From Pseudomonadota bacterium (GTDB lineage Bacteria > Desulfobacterota > Desulfovibrionia > Desulfovibrionales > Desulfovibrionaceae), in NCBI GenBank assembly GCA_023403845.1, contig JAEYDL010000033.1, forward strand, positions 177,577 to 241,576: a stretch of DNA of 64,000 nt. The letters run 5' to 3'. The position numbers and the translations under genes are program-made. Shown one piece after another: positions 53,436 through 62,336 of the stretch. Under the pieces are notes generated by a model. The model was given only the letters and a program-made list of their open reading frames with translations, was not told where the DNA came from and made no database searches. Positions within the stretch are counted from its first letter, which is position 1, and every line of letters starts with the position of its first letter.

Positions 53436-54416
53436 TCAGGCGTTCCGGTTCCTGACGTGATCGATAAGCCCGGCGAGGATCTCCTGATGGGGAGAGTCCT
53501 TTCTGTCGCGGGTCATCCCCTCCAGCATTTCCTGTGCCTTTTTCAGGTAGGCGTCGACAAGGTTCCATGTCTTGTCGCAGCCGTGCCTGCGGATGGAATC
53601 AATGATCCGGGCGAGTTCATTCTCATTGAATGACTGTGTGGAAAATTTGGCGAGAAACCGTTCGCGGTCGGAGTCGGACAGCGTATCGACATAAAAGAAG
53701 ATAGGCGGAGTCAGCTTGCCTTCCCGGATGTCACCGCCTTCTGGTTTTCCGGTTTGGGCACTGGGGGCGAAGTCCAGAACGTCGTCCACCATCTGGAAGG
53801 CCATGCCGATATTGTAGCCGTAGTCTGCGGCCCGTTCCACAAGCTCGTCGGAAACGCCGGCTTTGAGCGCGCCGATTCGGCAGGACGTACGGATCATCCA
53901 GGCCGTCTTGCCCGCGATGATATCCAGATAGGTCATCAGATTGGGATGATACTTTCCCTGATTGGCGATTTCCATGATCTCCCCGGCGGCTGTTCTGGCA
54001 ATGGCATCCGAGGCGGCCTCGGTCAGCCTTGGATCGCCGAAGGAGGCGACAAGCTGGTTTCCCTTGGCCAGCAGGGCGTCGCCGGTGAGAATGGCCTCGG
54101 TGACGCCATATCGCTTGTGCGTGGCTGTTTGCCCGCGGCGGAGTTCCGCATTGTCCATGACGTCGTCATGAAGCAGCGTCGCGACGTGGAACATTTCCAT
54201 GGCCGCGGCCAGGGGATAGATATCGGAAGACGTATAGCCGAACAGCCGGGCTGTAAGAACGGTCAGCAGCGGACGCAGTCGTTTTCCCCCGTGCCCCAGA
54301 ACATACCGCGCGATGTGAACTACGGAGGGCGGAAGGGTTTCGGTCGCCTCGGACAGCGCTATGTTGATACGGGGTTGTTCCTCGGCGAACGATGCGGTAA
54401 GTGATGTCATAGGCAT
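53436..54416 (-). CDS. Trans-polyprenyl diphosphate synthase (octaprenyl type)
   Basis: The 326-residue prenyl elongase has first Asp-rich motif DDVMD (84-88), second motif DDVLD (in FQMVDDVLDFAP), and GHGGKRLRPLL near the N-terminus. It extends farnesyl diphosphate, most likely to make the quinone side chain as IspB does. A start at 54410 (second Met) is equally possible; neither has a strong Shine-Dalgarno. It is co-directional with purL. Confidence 0.9.
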   Translation of the reverse strand: MPMTSLTASFAEEQPRINIALSEATETLPPSVVHIARYVLGHGGKRLRPLLTVLTARLFGYTSSDIYPLAAAMEMFHVATLLHDDVMDNAELRRGQTATHKRYGVTEAILTGDALLAKGNQLVASFGDPRLTEAASDAIARTAAGEIMEIANQGKYHPNLMTYLDIIAGKTAWMIRTSCRIGALKAGVSDELVERAADYGYNIGMAFQMVDDVLDFAPSAQTGKPEGGDIREGKLTPPIFFYVDTLSDSDRERFLAKFSTQSFNENELARIIDSIRRHGCDKTWNLVDAYLKKAQEMLEGMTRDRKDSPHQEILAGLIDHVRNRNA

Positions 54417-54547
54417 GCAGGGGTTAAAGCGTTTCCGGGCGGTCCCGTCGTGAATCCCTTCTTCATAGCGGTTAGCCGGGTGTTCTGCAAGTAGGTCTTC
54501 GGACCCTGCCGCCGGAGGCGTTTGCCGAGAACCCCAAAGGAGTTTTT

Positions 54548-54745
54548 ATGGAATTCAACGGCACACTTTTTTTCAGCGCGCTGGGGCTGGCCTTCATTCT
54601 GGAGTCACTTCCCTATATTTTGTTCCCCGAGCGCATGAAGGAGGCGCTGAGCGCCGTGTTCGAGCAGGGGCCTGCGGCGCTTCGCCGGATGGGGTTGTTT
54701 GCTCTGGGACTTGGACTGGTTGTATTGATGCTGACTCTGGCGTAG
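54548..54745 (+). CDS. DUF2065 family small membrane protein
   Basis: The 65-residue protein has two hydrophobic segments separated by the conserved loop PERMKEALSAVFEQGPAALRRMG. This is the DUF2065 (YjeT) family, often near hflKC; function unknown. AAAGGAG precedes the ATG at good distance. It is alone between divergent and convergent neighbours. Confidence 0.85.
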   Translation: MEFNGTLFFSALGLAFILESLPYILFPERMKEALSAVFEQGPAALRRMGLFALGLGLVVLMLTLA

Positions 54746-54848
54746 CCTCGTCTGTGAGGCTGGGCTGTCGTCACAGGATGGCGGCAGGGACAGGCGCAGA
54801 TTCCGTCAGAGCATTTCTTCATGCGCATCGCGCCCGCCGATGAAAGGG

Positions 54849-54882
54849 AAAGGCCCCCGGAAATTTTCCGGAGGCCTTTTTT
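54849..54882. terminator. Bidirectional terminator between DUF2065 and the nhaD-like gene
   Basis: A hairpin with AAAGGCC.CCGG/CCGG.GGCCTTT arms (one mismatch) with a T run on the plus side and an A run on the other. Confidence 0.75.
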
Positions 54883-54906
54883 CAGGCGGTTGTCACTCTG
54901 GGCGGC

Positions 54907-56331
54907 TTACAGGAAGAACAGCCAGGTGATGAGCAGGAAGCAGGGATACAGGATGCCCACGGACCAGATCATATAGCCGAAGAAGCTGGGCATCTTGACA
55001 CCCTGTTCCTCGGAGATGGAACGGACCATGAAGTTCGGCGCGTTGCCGATATAGGTGATGGCGCCCATGAACACCGCGCCGGCGGAGATGGCGGCCAGCG
55101 TATCGGCCCATTCGCCCATGAGGTGCACGGCGTCGCCTCCGGCGGTATTGAAGAACACAAGATAGGTCGGGGCGTTGTCCAGGAAGGAGGACAGCAGGCC
55201 CGTCAGCCAGAAGTACATGTAGTTCACCGGCTGGCCGTCATGGGAAACCATGTTGATCACGGCGGAGAGGGCTCCGTCGGTTCCGGCACGCAGAATGGCG
55301 ATGGCGGGAATCATGCTGATGAAGATGCCGATGAAGAGCTTGGCGACCTCAAGGATGGGACCCCAGGTGAAGTCGTTCAGCTTCCGGCATTCGCGGGACG
55401 TCAGCAGGAGGGACAGGCCGGCCAGGATGAGGAGGAAGATGTCGCGGGCCACGTTGGGCAGATCCAGCTGGATGCCAAGCACGTCGAAGGTGGTGTCGGA
55501 CTTCCACACGCCGGACACGAGCACGGCGATGATGACGCCGAGCAGCAGGATCAGGTTGACCTTGCCGTCGAGTCCGAGCTTTTCGGAGGCGTTTTCGCTG
55601 GCGGGAGCGGCCGGAGAACCTTCCTTCTTGTACAGAATCGTATCAATGATGAAGTACAGACCGAGCAGGATGAGCGAGATCAGACAGGTCTTCAGGAACA
55701 GATGAATGGTCGTCCAGAAGAAGGACACGCCCTTGAGGAAGCCGAGGAACAGCGGCGGGTCCCCAAGGGGCGTCAGGGAGCCGCCGATGTTGGCGACAAG
55801 GAAGATGAAGAACACGACGGAGTGCACGCGGTAGCGGCGGTGGGCATTGGCGCGCAGCATGGGGCGGATAAGAAGCATGGCCGCGCCGGTGGTGCCCATC
55901 CAGCTTGCGAGAACGGTGCCGATGGCCAGAAGAATGGTGTTGACCTTCGGCGTTCCCACCAGCTGACCGGTCAGCCGTACGCCACCCGCGATGGTGAAGA
56001 GGGCGAACAGCAGAATGATGAAGGGAACGTATTCGAGCAGGATGGCGTGCGCGAGCTGGTATTGGGCCATGTCGAAGCCGTAGCCGATGGCAAAGGGGAT
56101 GAGGAACGCGAGGCTCCAGAGAATCGCGACCTTGCCGAAGTTGTGTTCCCAGAAATGAGGCGCCGCCAGAGGCCCGATGGCGATGGACAGCAGCATGCAC
56201 ACAAAGGGAATGATCCAGAAAATGGAGAGTTCGGCTCCATTAAGTTCCAGATGCCCGCCCGACGCCTGAGCGGTAAGCGGCACAAGCACGGTAAGCGCCA
56301 GGGCCGTCAGCATAGCAACCAGTCGTTTCAT
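54907..56331 (-). CDS. NhaD-type sodium/proton antiporter (ArsB/NhaD superfamily)
   Basis: The 474-residue carrier begins with a probable signal sequence (LVAMLTALALTVLVPLTAQA) and has about 12 further hydrophobic segments. Typical stretches are GTTGAAMLLIRPMLRAN, NIGGSLTPLGDPPLFLGFLKG and SFLDNAPTYLVFFNTAGG. NhaD proteins exchange Na+ for H+ across the inner membrane. The cation is inferred from family resemblance. It stands alone with a 148-base AT-rich gap upstream. Confidence 0.88.
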   Translation of the reverse strand: MKRLVAMLTALALTVLVPLTAQASGGHLELNGAELSIFWIIPFVCMLLSIAIGPLAAPHFWEHNFGKVAILWSLAFLIPFAIGYGFDMAQYQLAHAILLEYVPFIILLFALFTIAGGVRLTGQLVGTPKVNTILLAIGTVLASWMGTTGAAMLLIRPMLRANAHRRYRVHSVVFFIFLVANIGGSLTPLGDPPLFLGFLKGVSFFWTTIHLFLKTCLISLILLGLYFIIDTILYKKEGSPAAPASENASEKLGLDGKVNLILLLGVIIAVLVSGVWKSDTTFDVLGIQLDLPNVARDIFLLILAGLSLLLTSRECRKLNDFTWGPILEVAKLFIGIFISMIPAIAILRAGTDGALSAVINMVSHDGQPVNYMYFWLTGLLSSFLDNAPTYLVFFNTAGGDAVHLMGEWADTLAAISAGAVFMGAITYIGNAPNFMVRSISEEQGVKMPSFFGYMIWSVGILYPCFLLITWLFFL

Positions 56332-56479
56332 GTCAGCTCCTTAAAAAGAGAAAAACGTAGAATCTGAAATTCCTTAATATGAAACAGCGGAGAGGGCAAG
56401 GCAAAAACGAAGTCCAAGAAAGTCCTCTGGTTGCGTCAATAAAGAGAAACTTCGTTCTTTACGGAACAATCCCGCCCTG

Positions 56480-57034
56480 TTAGGGCGTCCTGTTCTTTTC
56501 TTCGTCCTCCTCACGGGTCAGGAGCACCGTACGGCCGGAAACGGCGGCGATGTCCTTCTGGAGTCGTCTGGAGACGGCTTCAAGCAGCTCCGGACTGCCC
56601 ATGCCGATGACCGCGGTCGGTTCCGGGGCCTTGTCCGTAAAGATTTCCAGTCGGTGCGCCTCTCCATCCGTATTCAGATTCAACCGGGTGATGACTGACA
56701 TCGTCCCTCCGGCTCTGTCCGAAGCCCAGAGGCCCGCATCGGGATCGACCAGAAGAAAGCCTCCGCTTGCGCTGCCCCAGACGGGGGTCATGTGCATGCG
56801 CCGGGCGCGCAGGATGGTTCTCAGATAGGGAATCGTACGCGATATCTGGCCAAAGCCATGGAAGAACAGGAAGAGACAGGCAAAGGGTGTCAGCCCCACG
56901 GCCACGAGTCCGCCCACGGGATAGAGCTTGTACAAATGCCAGGATCCGGCGGCGACGGGAATGCACAGAAACCATTTGAGGAGTCCCCTCCAGCAGGGGG
57001 CAGGTCCCAGAAGCGAATGGTCGGAAATTTTCAT
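56480..57034 (-). CDS. Hypothetical protein with two N-terminal membrane segments
   Basis: The 184-residue product has two hydrophobic segments (about 17-60: GLLKWFLCIPVAAG, LVAVGLTPFACLFLFF) and a soluble C-terminal half (GFLLVDPDAGLWASDRAGGTMSVITRLNLN). No family was recognised. ATG 57034 follows AAGGAG at 5 bases. It is divergent from the sugar transferase gene and may share a regulatory region with it. Confidence 0.65.
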   Translation of the reverse strand: MKISDHSLLGPAPCWRGLLKWFLCIPVAAGSWHLYKLYPVGGLVAVGLTPFACLFLFFHGFGQISRTIPYLRTILRARRMHMTPVWGSASGGFLLVDPDAGLWASDRAGGTMSVITRLNLNTDGEAHRLEIFTDKAPEPTAVIGMGSPELLEAVSRRLQKDIAAVSGRTVLLTREEDEEKNRTP

Positions 57035-57205
57035 GCCGTCTCCTTGCCAGCGTTGCGGATGCCTTCGTGTAGCGTTTCGGGAGACTTGTGACAAGCTGTG
57101 CCGGACAAGCCTGTGGACAATAATTTTCGAAGTATAGGCCGGTTTACAGAAAACATGGCTTGAACTAGACTGTGGTCGACTTCACTGTGGTCTATTGGGA
57201 GCGTC
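57035..57205. promoter_or_regulatory. Divergent region upstream of the WbaP-like gene, with short direct repeats
   Basis: ACTGTGGTC occurs at 57169-57177 and 57184-57192 (15-base period), just before the sugar transferase ribosome-binding site. A small palindrome CTTGT-G-ACAAG is at 57085-57095, and ACAAGCTGTG/ACAAGCCTGTG at 57091 and 57105. These may be regulator sites; no clear promoter was recognised. Confidence 0.35.
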
Positions 57206-58648
57206 ATGTCGCAATTTTCCGTTTATGCCTATACGCAGACGGCGGTAGAGCATTCCCGCCGCACCATGCTGCTTTTGTTGTCCGACTGCGCCGTCCTGTT
57301 CGGCTCGGTCATTTTGACGGGGTTGATCCGGCAGATCCCCGGGGCCGACCTGTCCGTGAGCGAGAACATTCATTTGCTGCTGGTACTGTTTCTGGCTCCT
57401 CTGCTGAACTATCTCGGAGGCCTGTACGGGCCCACGCCGCCGGCCCTGCCGGAAGAACTGCGCGAGCTGGGCATTTCTACATCGGTGGCCTATGTCTGCA
57501 TTGCGATGGTTTCCTTTCTGGAGAGAGGAAGTCTGGCCCCCTCCCGGTTCGTCTTTCTGGTATCCTGGGTGCTCAGCCTTGGGCTGGTACCGCTTGTTCG
57601 CGTGCAGGTGCGCAAGTATTTTGCCCGGAAATCCTGGTGGCGGGTTCCTGCAATTCTGTGTGGATCTGGCAGGGTTGCGGCGCAGCTGGATTTGTATCTG
57701 CGTGCGCACCCGCAGGCCGGACTGAGTCCTCTGGCTCTTTATGAAGGCGAAGAGAACGGGGCATCGGAAACGGATACGACTCTTTTACGGCTGGAGAGCA
57801 GGGAAGACCTGCATGTTTTCAGCCGTCAACATCCCGATGCCTGTGCGCTGGTCGTGATGGAAAAGGATGCGCCGCACGCAAGGCGGCAGGCGCTTGTGGA
57901 TCAGGCCACGCTGCTTTTCTCCTCCGTTATCCTCGTGCCCGAGGAGTTCGCCAACGGAGAGATTCCGTTCTGGATCAGGCCCCTGGAAATCGGAAGTCTG
58001 CTTTGCCTGAAAATCCGGCAGAATCTGCTTGATCCCCGGAGATTGGCTCTCAAGCGTTGCGCTGATTTTATCCTGGCTTTTTTGGGCAGTGTCGTTCTGC
58101 TTCCCGTTTTTGCCGTTATCGCCGTGGGAATCGTGATCGAATCCCCGGGCCCGGTCTTCTTCCGGCAGAGGAGGATCGGTCGAGACGGCAAAACGATCCG
58201 TATTCTGAAATTTCGTACCATGGTCAGGGACGCCGAGGCAGCGCTTCAGCGGTATCTGGATTCCGATCCGGCCTTACGAGCGGAATGGGAGGCTGATCAG
58301 AAGTTGCGCAATGACCCGCGCATCACACGTGTGGGGGGCTTTCTGCGTCGAACGAGCCTTGATGAACTGCCGCAGCTCTGGAATGTGCTCTGGGGAGAGA
58401 TGAGTCTGGTCGGTCCCCGCCCCATCGTTGACGATGAAATCGTGCGCTACGGAACCGCATTTGACGTATACACGCGCGTGCGCCCCGGCATTACCGGGTT
58501 ATGGCAGGTTTCCGGACGGAATAACCTGAGCTACGACCAACGGGTGCACTGTGATCGTTATTACATCTGCAACTGGTCGATATGGATGGATGTTCTGATT
58601 CTGGCCAGAACGGTTCCCGTCGTGCTCGGACGCAAGGGCGCGTATTGA
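57206..58648 (+). CDS. Undecaprenyl-phosphate sugar phosphotransferase (WbaP-like)
   Basis: The 480-residue protein has four to five N-terminal hydrophobic segments, a nucleotide-binding-like middle, and a C-terminal bacterial sugar transferase domain: KRCADFILAFLGSVVLLP, PVFFRQRRIGRDGKTIRILKFRTM, LDELPQLWNVLWGEMSLVGPRP and RPGITGLWQVSGRN. WbaP-type enzymes place the first sugar phosphate on undecaprenyl phosphate to start O-antigen or exopolysaccharide units. GGGAG precedes the ATG. No other glycan genes are adjacent. Confidence 0.9.
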   Translation: MSQFSVYAYTQTAVEHSRRTMLLLLSDCAVLFGSVILTGLIRQIPGADLSVSENIHLLLVLFLAPLLNYLGGLYGPTPPALPEELRELGISTSVAYVCIAMVSFLERGSLAPSRFVFLVSWVLSLGLVPLVRVQVRKYFARKSWWRVPAILCGSGRVAAQLDLYLRAHPQAGLSPLALYEGEENGASETDTTLLRLESREDLHVFSRQHPDACALVVMEKDAPHARRQALVDQATLLFSSVILVPEEFANGEIPFWIRPLEIGSLLCLKIRQNLLDPRRLALKRCADFILAFLGSVVLLPVFAVIAVGIVIESPGPVFFRQRRIGRDGKTIRILKFRTMVRDAEAALQRYLDSDPALRAEWEADQKLRNDPRITRVGGFLRRTSLDELPQLWNVLWGEMSLVGPRPIVDDEIVRYGTAFDVYTRVRPGITGLWQVSGRNNLSYDQRVHCDRYYICNWSIWMDVLILARTVPVVLGRKGAY

Positions 58649-59040
58649 CGGGAGGTTTGCGTTCCTTTGTCCGTCGGTTTCGTTTCCCGTGACGAGACAT
58701 GACGTCGTCCGGAAAGAATTTTCATATCTGAAGAGATGCGTTTTCCGGCACGGGACGCTCCCCCTTTCATAAGGTCCAGAGGGGATTGTTTTTTCCGGAA
58801 TATCCGCCCTCGAGACCGGATTGAGCCTTCCGGCCTTTCATAAAGGCAGGGCAGCGGCGCCGGATACGCTTTTCCTCCAGTGCCTGTCCCGTCTCGTTGA
58901 ATTTTTTGCGCTTGCACCAGCTGTTCTGTAGTGCAGCGGCATTTTCCATGCCGCATGCTACGGTTCTTTCGTGAGAATGCTGCATCATGCAGGGAAAACG
59001 GGGAGGGGTTGTGAGCGCCCGCAAGGTGCGGACAGGAAAA
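58649..59040. other. Gap after the WbaP-like gene
   Basis: About 390 bases without a recognised gene. A minus-strand frame 58767-58949 (listed separately) is the only candidate. No terminator with a T run was recognised for the sugar transferase gene, so its transcript may extend into this region. Confidence 0.35.
58767..58949 (-). CDS. Possible 60-residue protein (unrecognised)
   Basis: The frame starts MENAAALQNSWCKRKKFNET and ends with GGYSGKNNPLWTL. It is hydrophilic and basic. It lacks a visible Shine-Dalgarno, and it lies beyond the secG terminator, so it would need its own promoter. Reported only because its composition is more protein-like than the alternatives. Confidence 0.2.
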   Translation of the reverse strand: MENAAALQNSWCKRKKFNETGQALEEKRIRRRCPAFMKGRKAQSGLEGGYSGKNNPLWTL

Positions 59041-59043
59041 ATG

Positions 59044-59079
59044 AAACAGGCCGGGAATTCAGAAGTTCCCGGCCTGTTT
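59044..59079 (-). terminator. Terminator after secG
   Basis: A 14-bp perfect stem (59044-59057 with 59066-59079) with an 8-base loop; the minus-strand side is followed by TTTCATTTTT-type sequence. Confidence 0.85.
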
Positions 59080-59098
59080 GTGCACTGAGAAAAAGGTG

Positions 59099-59446
59099 TT
59101 AGTTTTCCGAAGCGGCCGGCGCGGCGGCTTCGGGTTGCTTGACCGGTTCGACCGCGGGAGCGGCAGCGGGTTTCGGCGCGTCTTCCAGCCGGATGTCCAG
59201 AATCGTCGATTCCTGTTCCTTGGTTGTGCTGGAAAGCAGGTTGAAGCCGAGGCAGGTGATGACGAAAAGCACGGCCATGAATGCGGTGAGCTTGGCAAGC
59301 AGGCCACCGGCGCCGGAGCTGCCGAAGACAGAAGCATTGCCGCCGCCGAAAATAACGCCCATGCCTTCCTTGCCTGACTGGAGCAGGACAAGAACGACCA
59401 GGGCTACGCATACAATGACATGCAAGGAAAGGATTAGGGTCTGCAC
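59099..59446 (-). CDS. secG: Protein translocase subunit SecG
   Basis: The 115-residue membrane protein has two hydrophobic segments around the conserved LLQSGKEGMGVIFGGGNASVFGSSGAGGLL. It belongs to the SecYEG channel. The C-terminal 40 residues are Ala/Pro/Glu-rich and probably disordered, longer than in E. coli SecG. It lies 99 bases after tpiA in the leftward rimI-tpiA-secG group. Confidence 0.94.
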   Translation of the reverse strand: MQTLILSLHVIVCVALVVLVLLQSGKEGMGVIFGGGNASVFGSSGAGGLLAKLTAFMAVLFVITCLGFNLLSSTTKEQESTILDIRLEDAPKPAAAPAVEPVKQPEAAAPAASEN

Positions 59447-59545
59447 GGTGGAAACTCCTCAGCAGGTCGCCGTTACGCCTGCACTGAACCGGCTGTGCCA
59501 GTCGCATTGATATGATGTGTACCGGACGTGCCGGTAAAAAGCGTC

Positions 59546-60307
59546 TCAGACTTGTTGGTCGGCCCGAATGATGGCGGCGAAACTTTCAGCCTGTAAAGAA
59601 GCGCCACCTACCAGAAGACCGTTGACGTTGTCAAGGGCCAGAATGGATCTGGCATTGCCCGGCTTGACGCTTCCTCCGTACAGAATGGGGAGGACGTTGG
59701 CGGAGGAACCGAGCTGCGCGCTGAGCAGTTCGCGCACCAGCGCATGAGCCGAGAGGATGTCGTCGGCGGAGGCGACCCGTCCGGTTCCTATGGCCCATAC
59801 GGGTTCATAGGCGATGGCCACGCGGCCGTAGGCTTCGGCCGGGATTCCGGCGAGTCCTTTTTCCAGCTGCATCCGCAGCACAGCTTCGAGTTTGCCGTTT
59901 TCGCGTTCGTCCAGTGTTTCCCCGATGCACAGCATTACGGACAGTCCCTGTTCGAGAGCGAAGGCTGCCTTCCTGCCGACGAATTCCGGCGATTCTCCCA
60001 GAATATGCCGACGTTCGGAATGGCCGGCGAGAACCCATGTGCAACCGCAGTCGAGCAGCATGGCAGGGGAAATTTCTCCAGTGAACGCGCCTTCGGTCGC
60101 CGGGAAGAGATTCTGGCCGCCGAGAAAGACGCCGGGCACGCCGTTCAGAGCGTCACGAACGGCATCCAGCACGGTGAAGGGCGCGAAAATGATGACATCC
60201 CGATCGTCGGGGGCTCCCCCGATGCGTTCAGCAAGTTCGCGGGCCGTTGCGCCGGCTTCGGCGCGGGTCTTGTACATTTTCCAGTTGGCGGCGACGAGGC
60301 TGCGCAT
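59546..60307 (-). CDS. tpiA: Triosephosphate isomerase
   Basis: The 253-residue glycolytic enzyme interconverts glyceraldehyde-3-phosphate and dihydroxyacetone phosphate. Catalytic Lys10 is in AANWKMYKT, the His in LAGHSERR, the Glu in AYEPVWAIGTG, and the phosphate-binding ILYGGSVKPGN is intact. It starts 16 bases after the rimI-like gene. The link to the glycerol-3-phosphate genes is metabolic, not positional. Confidence 0.96.
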   Translation of the reverse strand: MRSLVAANWKMYKTRAEAGATARELAERIGGAPDDRDVIIFAPFTVLDAVRDALNGVPGVFLGGQNLFPATEGAFTGEISPAMLLDCGCTWVLAGHSERRHILGESPEFVGRKAAFALEQGLSVMLCIGETLDERENGKLEAVLRMQLEKGLAGIPAEAYGRVAIAYEPVWAIGTGRVASADDILSAHALVRELLSAQLGSSANVLPILYGGSVKPGNARSILALDNVNGLLVGGASLQAESFAAIIRADQQV

Positions 60308-60323
60308 GGTTGTCTCCGAACGA

Positions 60324-60803
60324 TTAAAAGGTCAGAGTGTAGACGAGCGCGTCTTCTCCCGTATCCTGATAATAGGAACGACGCCGTCCCGCCTGACGGA
60401 ATCCGAACGATTCGTAAAGGCGGATGGCTGGTCCGTTGCTGACGCGTACTTCAAGGACCGCGGACAGTATGCCCATTTTTTCGCCTGCCTGCAAGGCAGT
60501 ATGCAGAAGTTCGCGTCCCATTCCATGCTTGCGCCTGTCCTCGCGAACCGCGATATTGAGGATTTCCAGTTCTCCCGCGGTATGATAGACCGCGATGTAG
60601 CCTACGAGTTCGGAGATGCCCTCGGAAGTATTTTCCCGAATGCCGAAGGCGGAAAAAATATCCTGAGCGAAGGCGGCGGCAAAGGCTTCCGCTGTCCAGG
60701 GCAAGTCAAAGCAGCGGCTTTCAAGCTCGGCAAGAGCCTTTGCGTCTTCCGGTCCAAGAGGCAGGACGGACCACTGCTGCATTTTTTGGGGAGAGTCGTT
60801 CAC
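60324..60803 (-). CDS. rimI: GNAT acetyltransferase, RimI-like
   Basis: The 159-residue protein shows the acetyl-CoA site VREDRRKHGMGRELL, and the RimI-like end RLYESFGFRQAGRRRSYYQ with DALVYTL. RimI acetylates the N-terminus of ribosomal protein S18. The GTG at 60803 has AAAGGA 8 bases upstream; the internal ATG at 60782 has no ribosome-binding site. The start is only 2 bases from the divergent Nudix-like gene. Confidence 0.88.
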   Translation of the reverse strand: MNDSPQKMQQWSVLPLGPEDAKALAELESRCFDLPWTAEAFAAAFAQDIFSAFGIRENTSEGISELVGYIAVYHTAGELEILNIAVREDRRKHGMGRELLHTALQAGEKMGILSAVLEVRVSNGPAIRLYESFGFRQAGRRRSYYQDTGEDALVYTLTF

Positions 60804-60805
60804 GA

Positions 60806-61378
60806 ATGGGTCCTTTGCATGTTTTTCCTGTCGAACAGGATGATCTGATCGAATATACGGATGATGCCGATCGTCCGCTTCTGCTTGCGCCCCGTTCGGC
60901 CGCTCGCCGTCTGGGGTTGACCCATCGGGTCGCAGGCGTGGTTCTGCGCGATGCGCGACGGCGCGTCTGCGTGCGTCGGCGCGGCGCGGTGGACGGGCCT
61001 CGTCGTTGGGATCTTTCGGCCATAGCGCATGTGCGGCGTGGAGAGGCCCGGGAGGACGCGGCCCGGCGGGCGCTGGAAACGGAAACCGGCATTCGGGAGG
61101 CCGTCTTGATCGAACTTGCCGCGTTCGTCCCTGCCGATGCGGAAGAATCGGTGCGTGTGACGCTGTTTTCGGCCCGTTCGGCACGGGAACTGCCGGACCC
61201 CGAACGAACGGGCGAATACATGTTTCTTGATGCGGACGAACTGGAAGGACTTGCCGGGCAGATGCCGGAATTACTGACGCCCGCGCTGTTGTGGGCCGTC
61301 CGTTCCGGGAGTCTGTGGACGCCCGGAACTAGCAGACGGAAAGCATGTCCCGGTAACGCGCCTGCTCGCCGAGAGTAA
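60806..61378 (+). CDS. Nudix-fold protein with degenerate Nudix box (IDI/YfcD-like)
   Basis: The 190-residue protein resembles Nudix proteins of the isopentenyl-isomerase-like group (SAARRLGLTHRVAGVVLRDARRRVCVRRRG, then WDLSAIAHVRRGE). The Nudix box is degenerate: where REUxEE is expected it reads RALETE, so two of the three key Glu are lost, and the leading Gly is Ala. Hydrolase activity may be absent or altered. GGGGAGAG precedes the ATG by about 10 bases. The 3' end overlaps mreB by 50 bases on the opposite strand. Confidence 0.75.
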   Translation: MGPLHVFPVEQDDLIEYTDDADRPLLLAPRSAARRLGLTHRVAGVVLRDARRRVCVRRRGAVDGPRRWDLSAIAHVRRGEAREDAARRALETETGIREAVLIELAAFVPADAEESVRVTLFSARSARELPDPERTGEYMFLDADELEGLAGQMPELLTPALLWAVRSGSLWTPGTSRRKACPGNAPARRE

Positions 61379-62333
61379 CCCCCGCGCCGCGCAGCACCGT
61401 GGTCAGCGGTTCCGGATCGACATGCACGGGCATTCCGGTTGCATTGCGTATTCGCTCATCCAGTCCACGCAGCAGCGCGCCGCCGCCGGTGAGCAGAATG
61501 CCGCGCTCCATGACGTCCACCCCCAGTTCCGGCGCAGCCGTTTCCAGCATGGCGACGACGGCGGCCACGATTTTTTCCGTGTCGGGCTGCAGTGCTTCCC
61601 TGATCTGGGCGTCGGTGAGAGAAATCGTCCTGGGGCTGCCCGTGGCGACATCCTTTCCTGAAATTTCCATGCTGAGAGGAGCGGGAAGCGGCGTCGCCGC
61701 TCCCAGACCGATCTTGATCTTTTCGGCCATGTTTTCCCCGACGAGAAGCCGGCAGTTTTCCTGCAGATAGCGCTGCACTGCGAGCGTCAGAGCGTCCCCG
61801 GCCAGCCGAAGGGACTGGGCGCTGGCCATGCTGCCGAGAGTGATGATGGCGATGTCGGTGGTTCCTCCTCCGATATCCACGACCATGCTGCCCACCGGCT
61901 CAAGCACGGGCAGACCGGCTCCGATGGCGGCCGCAACCGGTTCCGCGATCAGTTTCACCCCCCTGGCTCCCGCCTGCGTGGCTGCTTCCGCTACTGCTCT
62001 GCGCTCCACTTCCGTGATCCGGGTCGGAACGCAGATGACCACGTCGGGCTTCATCTGTGCCCAGCCGCCGATGACCTTGCGCAGAAAATAGGCGATGAGC
62101 GCCCGGGCTGTATCGAAATCGGCGATGACTCCGTCGCGCAGGGGACGGATGGTGCGGATGCGCTGCGGTGTCTTGCCTATGTACTCCTTGGCCGAACTGC
62201 CGATGGCGATGATCCTGTCCTGAACCGTGTCGATAGCAACTACGGAGGGTTCGTCGATCACGATGCCCCGGGACGGGACGTACACCAGCGTATTGGCGGT
62301 TCCGAGATCAACGGCGATCTGCTTCCGGAACAT
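61329..62333 (-). CDS. mreB: Rod shape-determining protein MreB
   Basis: The 334-residue actin homologue has phosphate-1 VDLGTANTLVYV, phosphate-2 VDIGGGTTDIAII and adenosine motif LLTGGGALLRGLDE. It polymerises under the inner membrane and directs lateral wall synthesis. It lies 3 bases after the GAF gene and is co-transcribed with it. No mreC or mreD follows. The sequence is somewhat divergent, so it could be a second MreB paralogue. Confidence 0.9.
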   Translation of the reverse strand: MFRKQIAVDLGTANTLVYVPSRGIVIDEPSVVAIDTVQDRIIAIGSSAKEYIGKTPQRIRTIRPLRDGVIADFDTARALIAYFLRKVIGGWAQMKPDVVICVPTRITEVERRAVAEAATQAGARGVKLIAEPVAAAIGAGLPVLEPVGSMVVDIGGGTTDIAIITLGSMASAQSLRLAGDALTLAVQRYLQENCRLLVGENMAEKIKIGLGAATPLPAPLSMEISGKDVATGSPRTISLTDAQIREALQPDTEKIVAAVVAMLETAAPELGVDVMERGILLTGGGALLRGLDERIRNATGMPVHVDPEPLTTVLRGAGVTLGEQARYRDMLSVC

Positions 62334-62336
62334 GGA

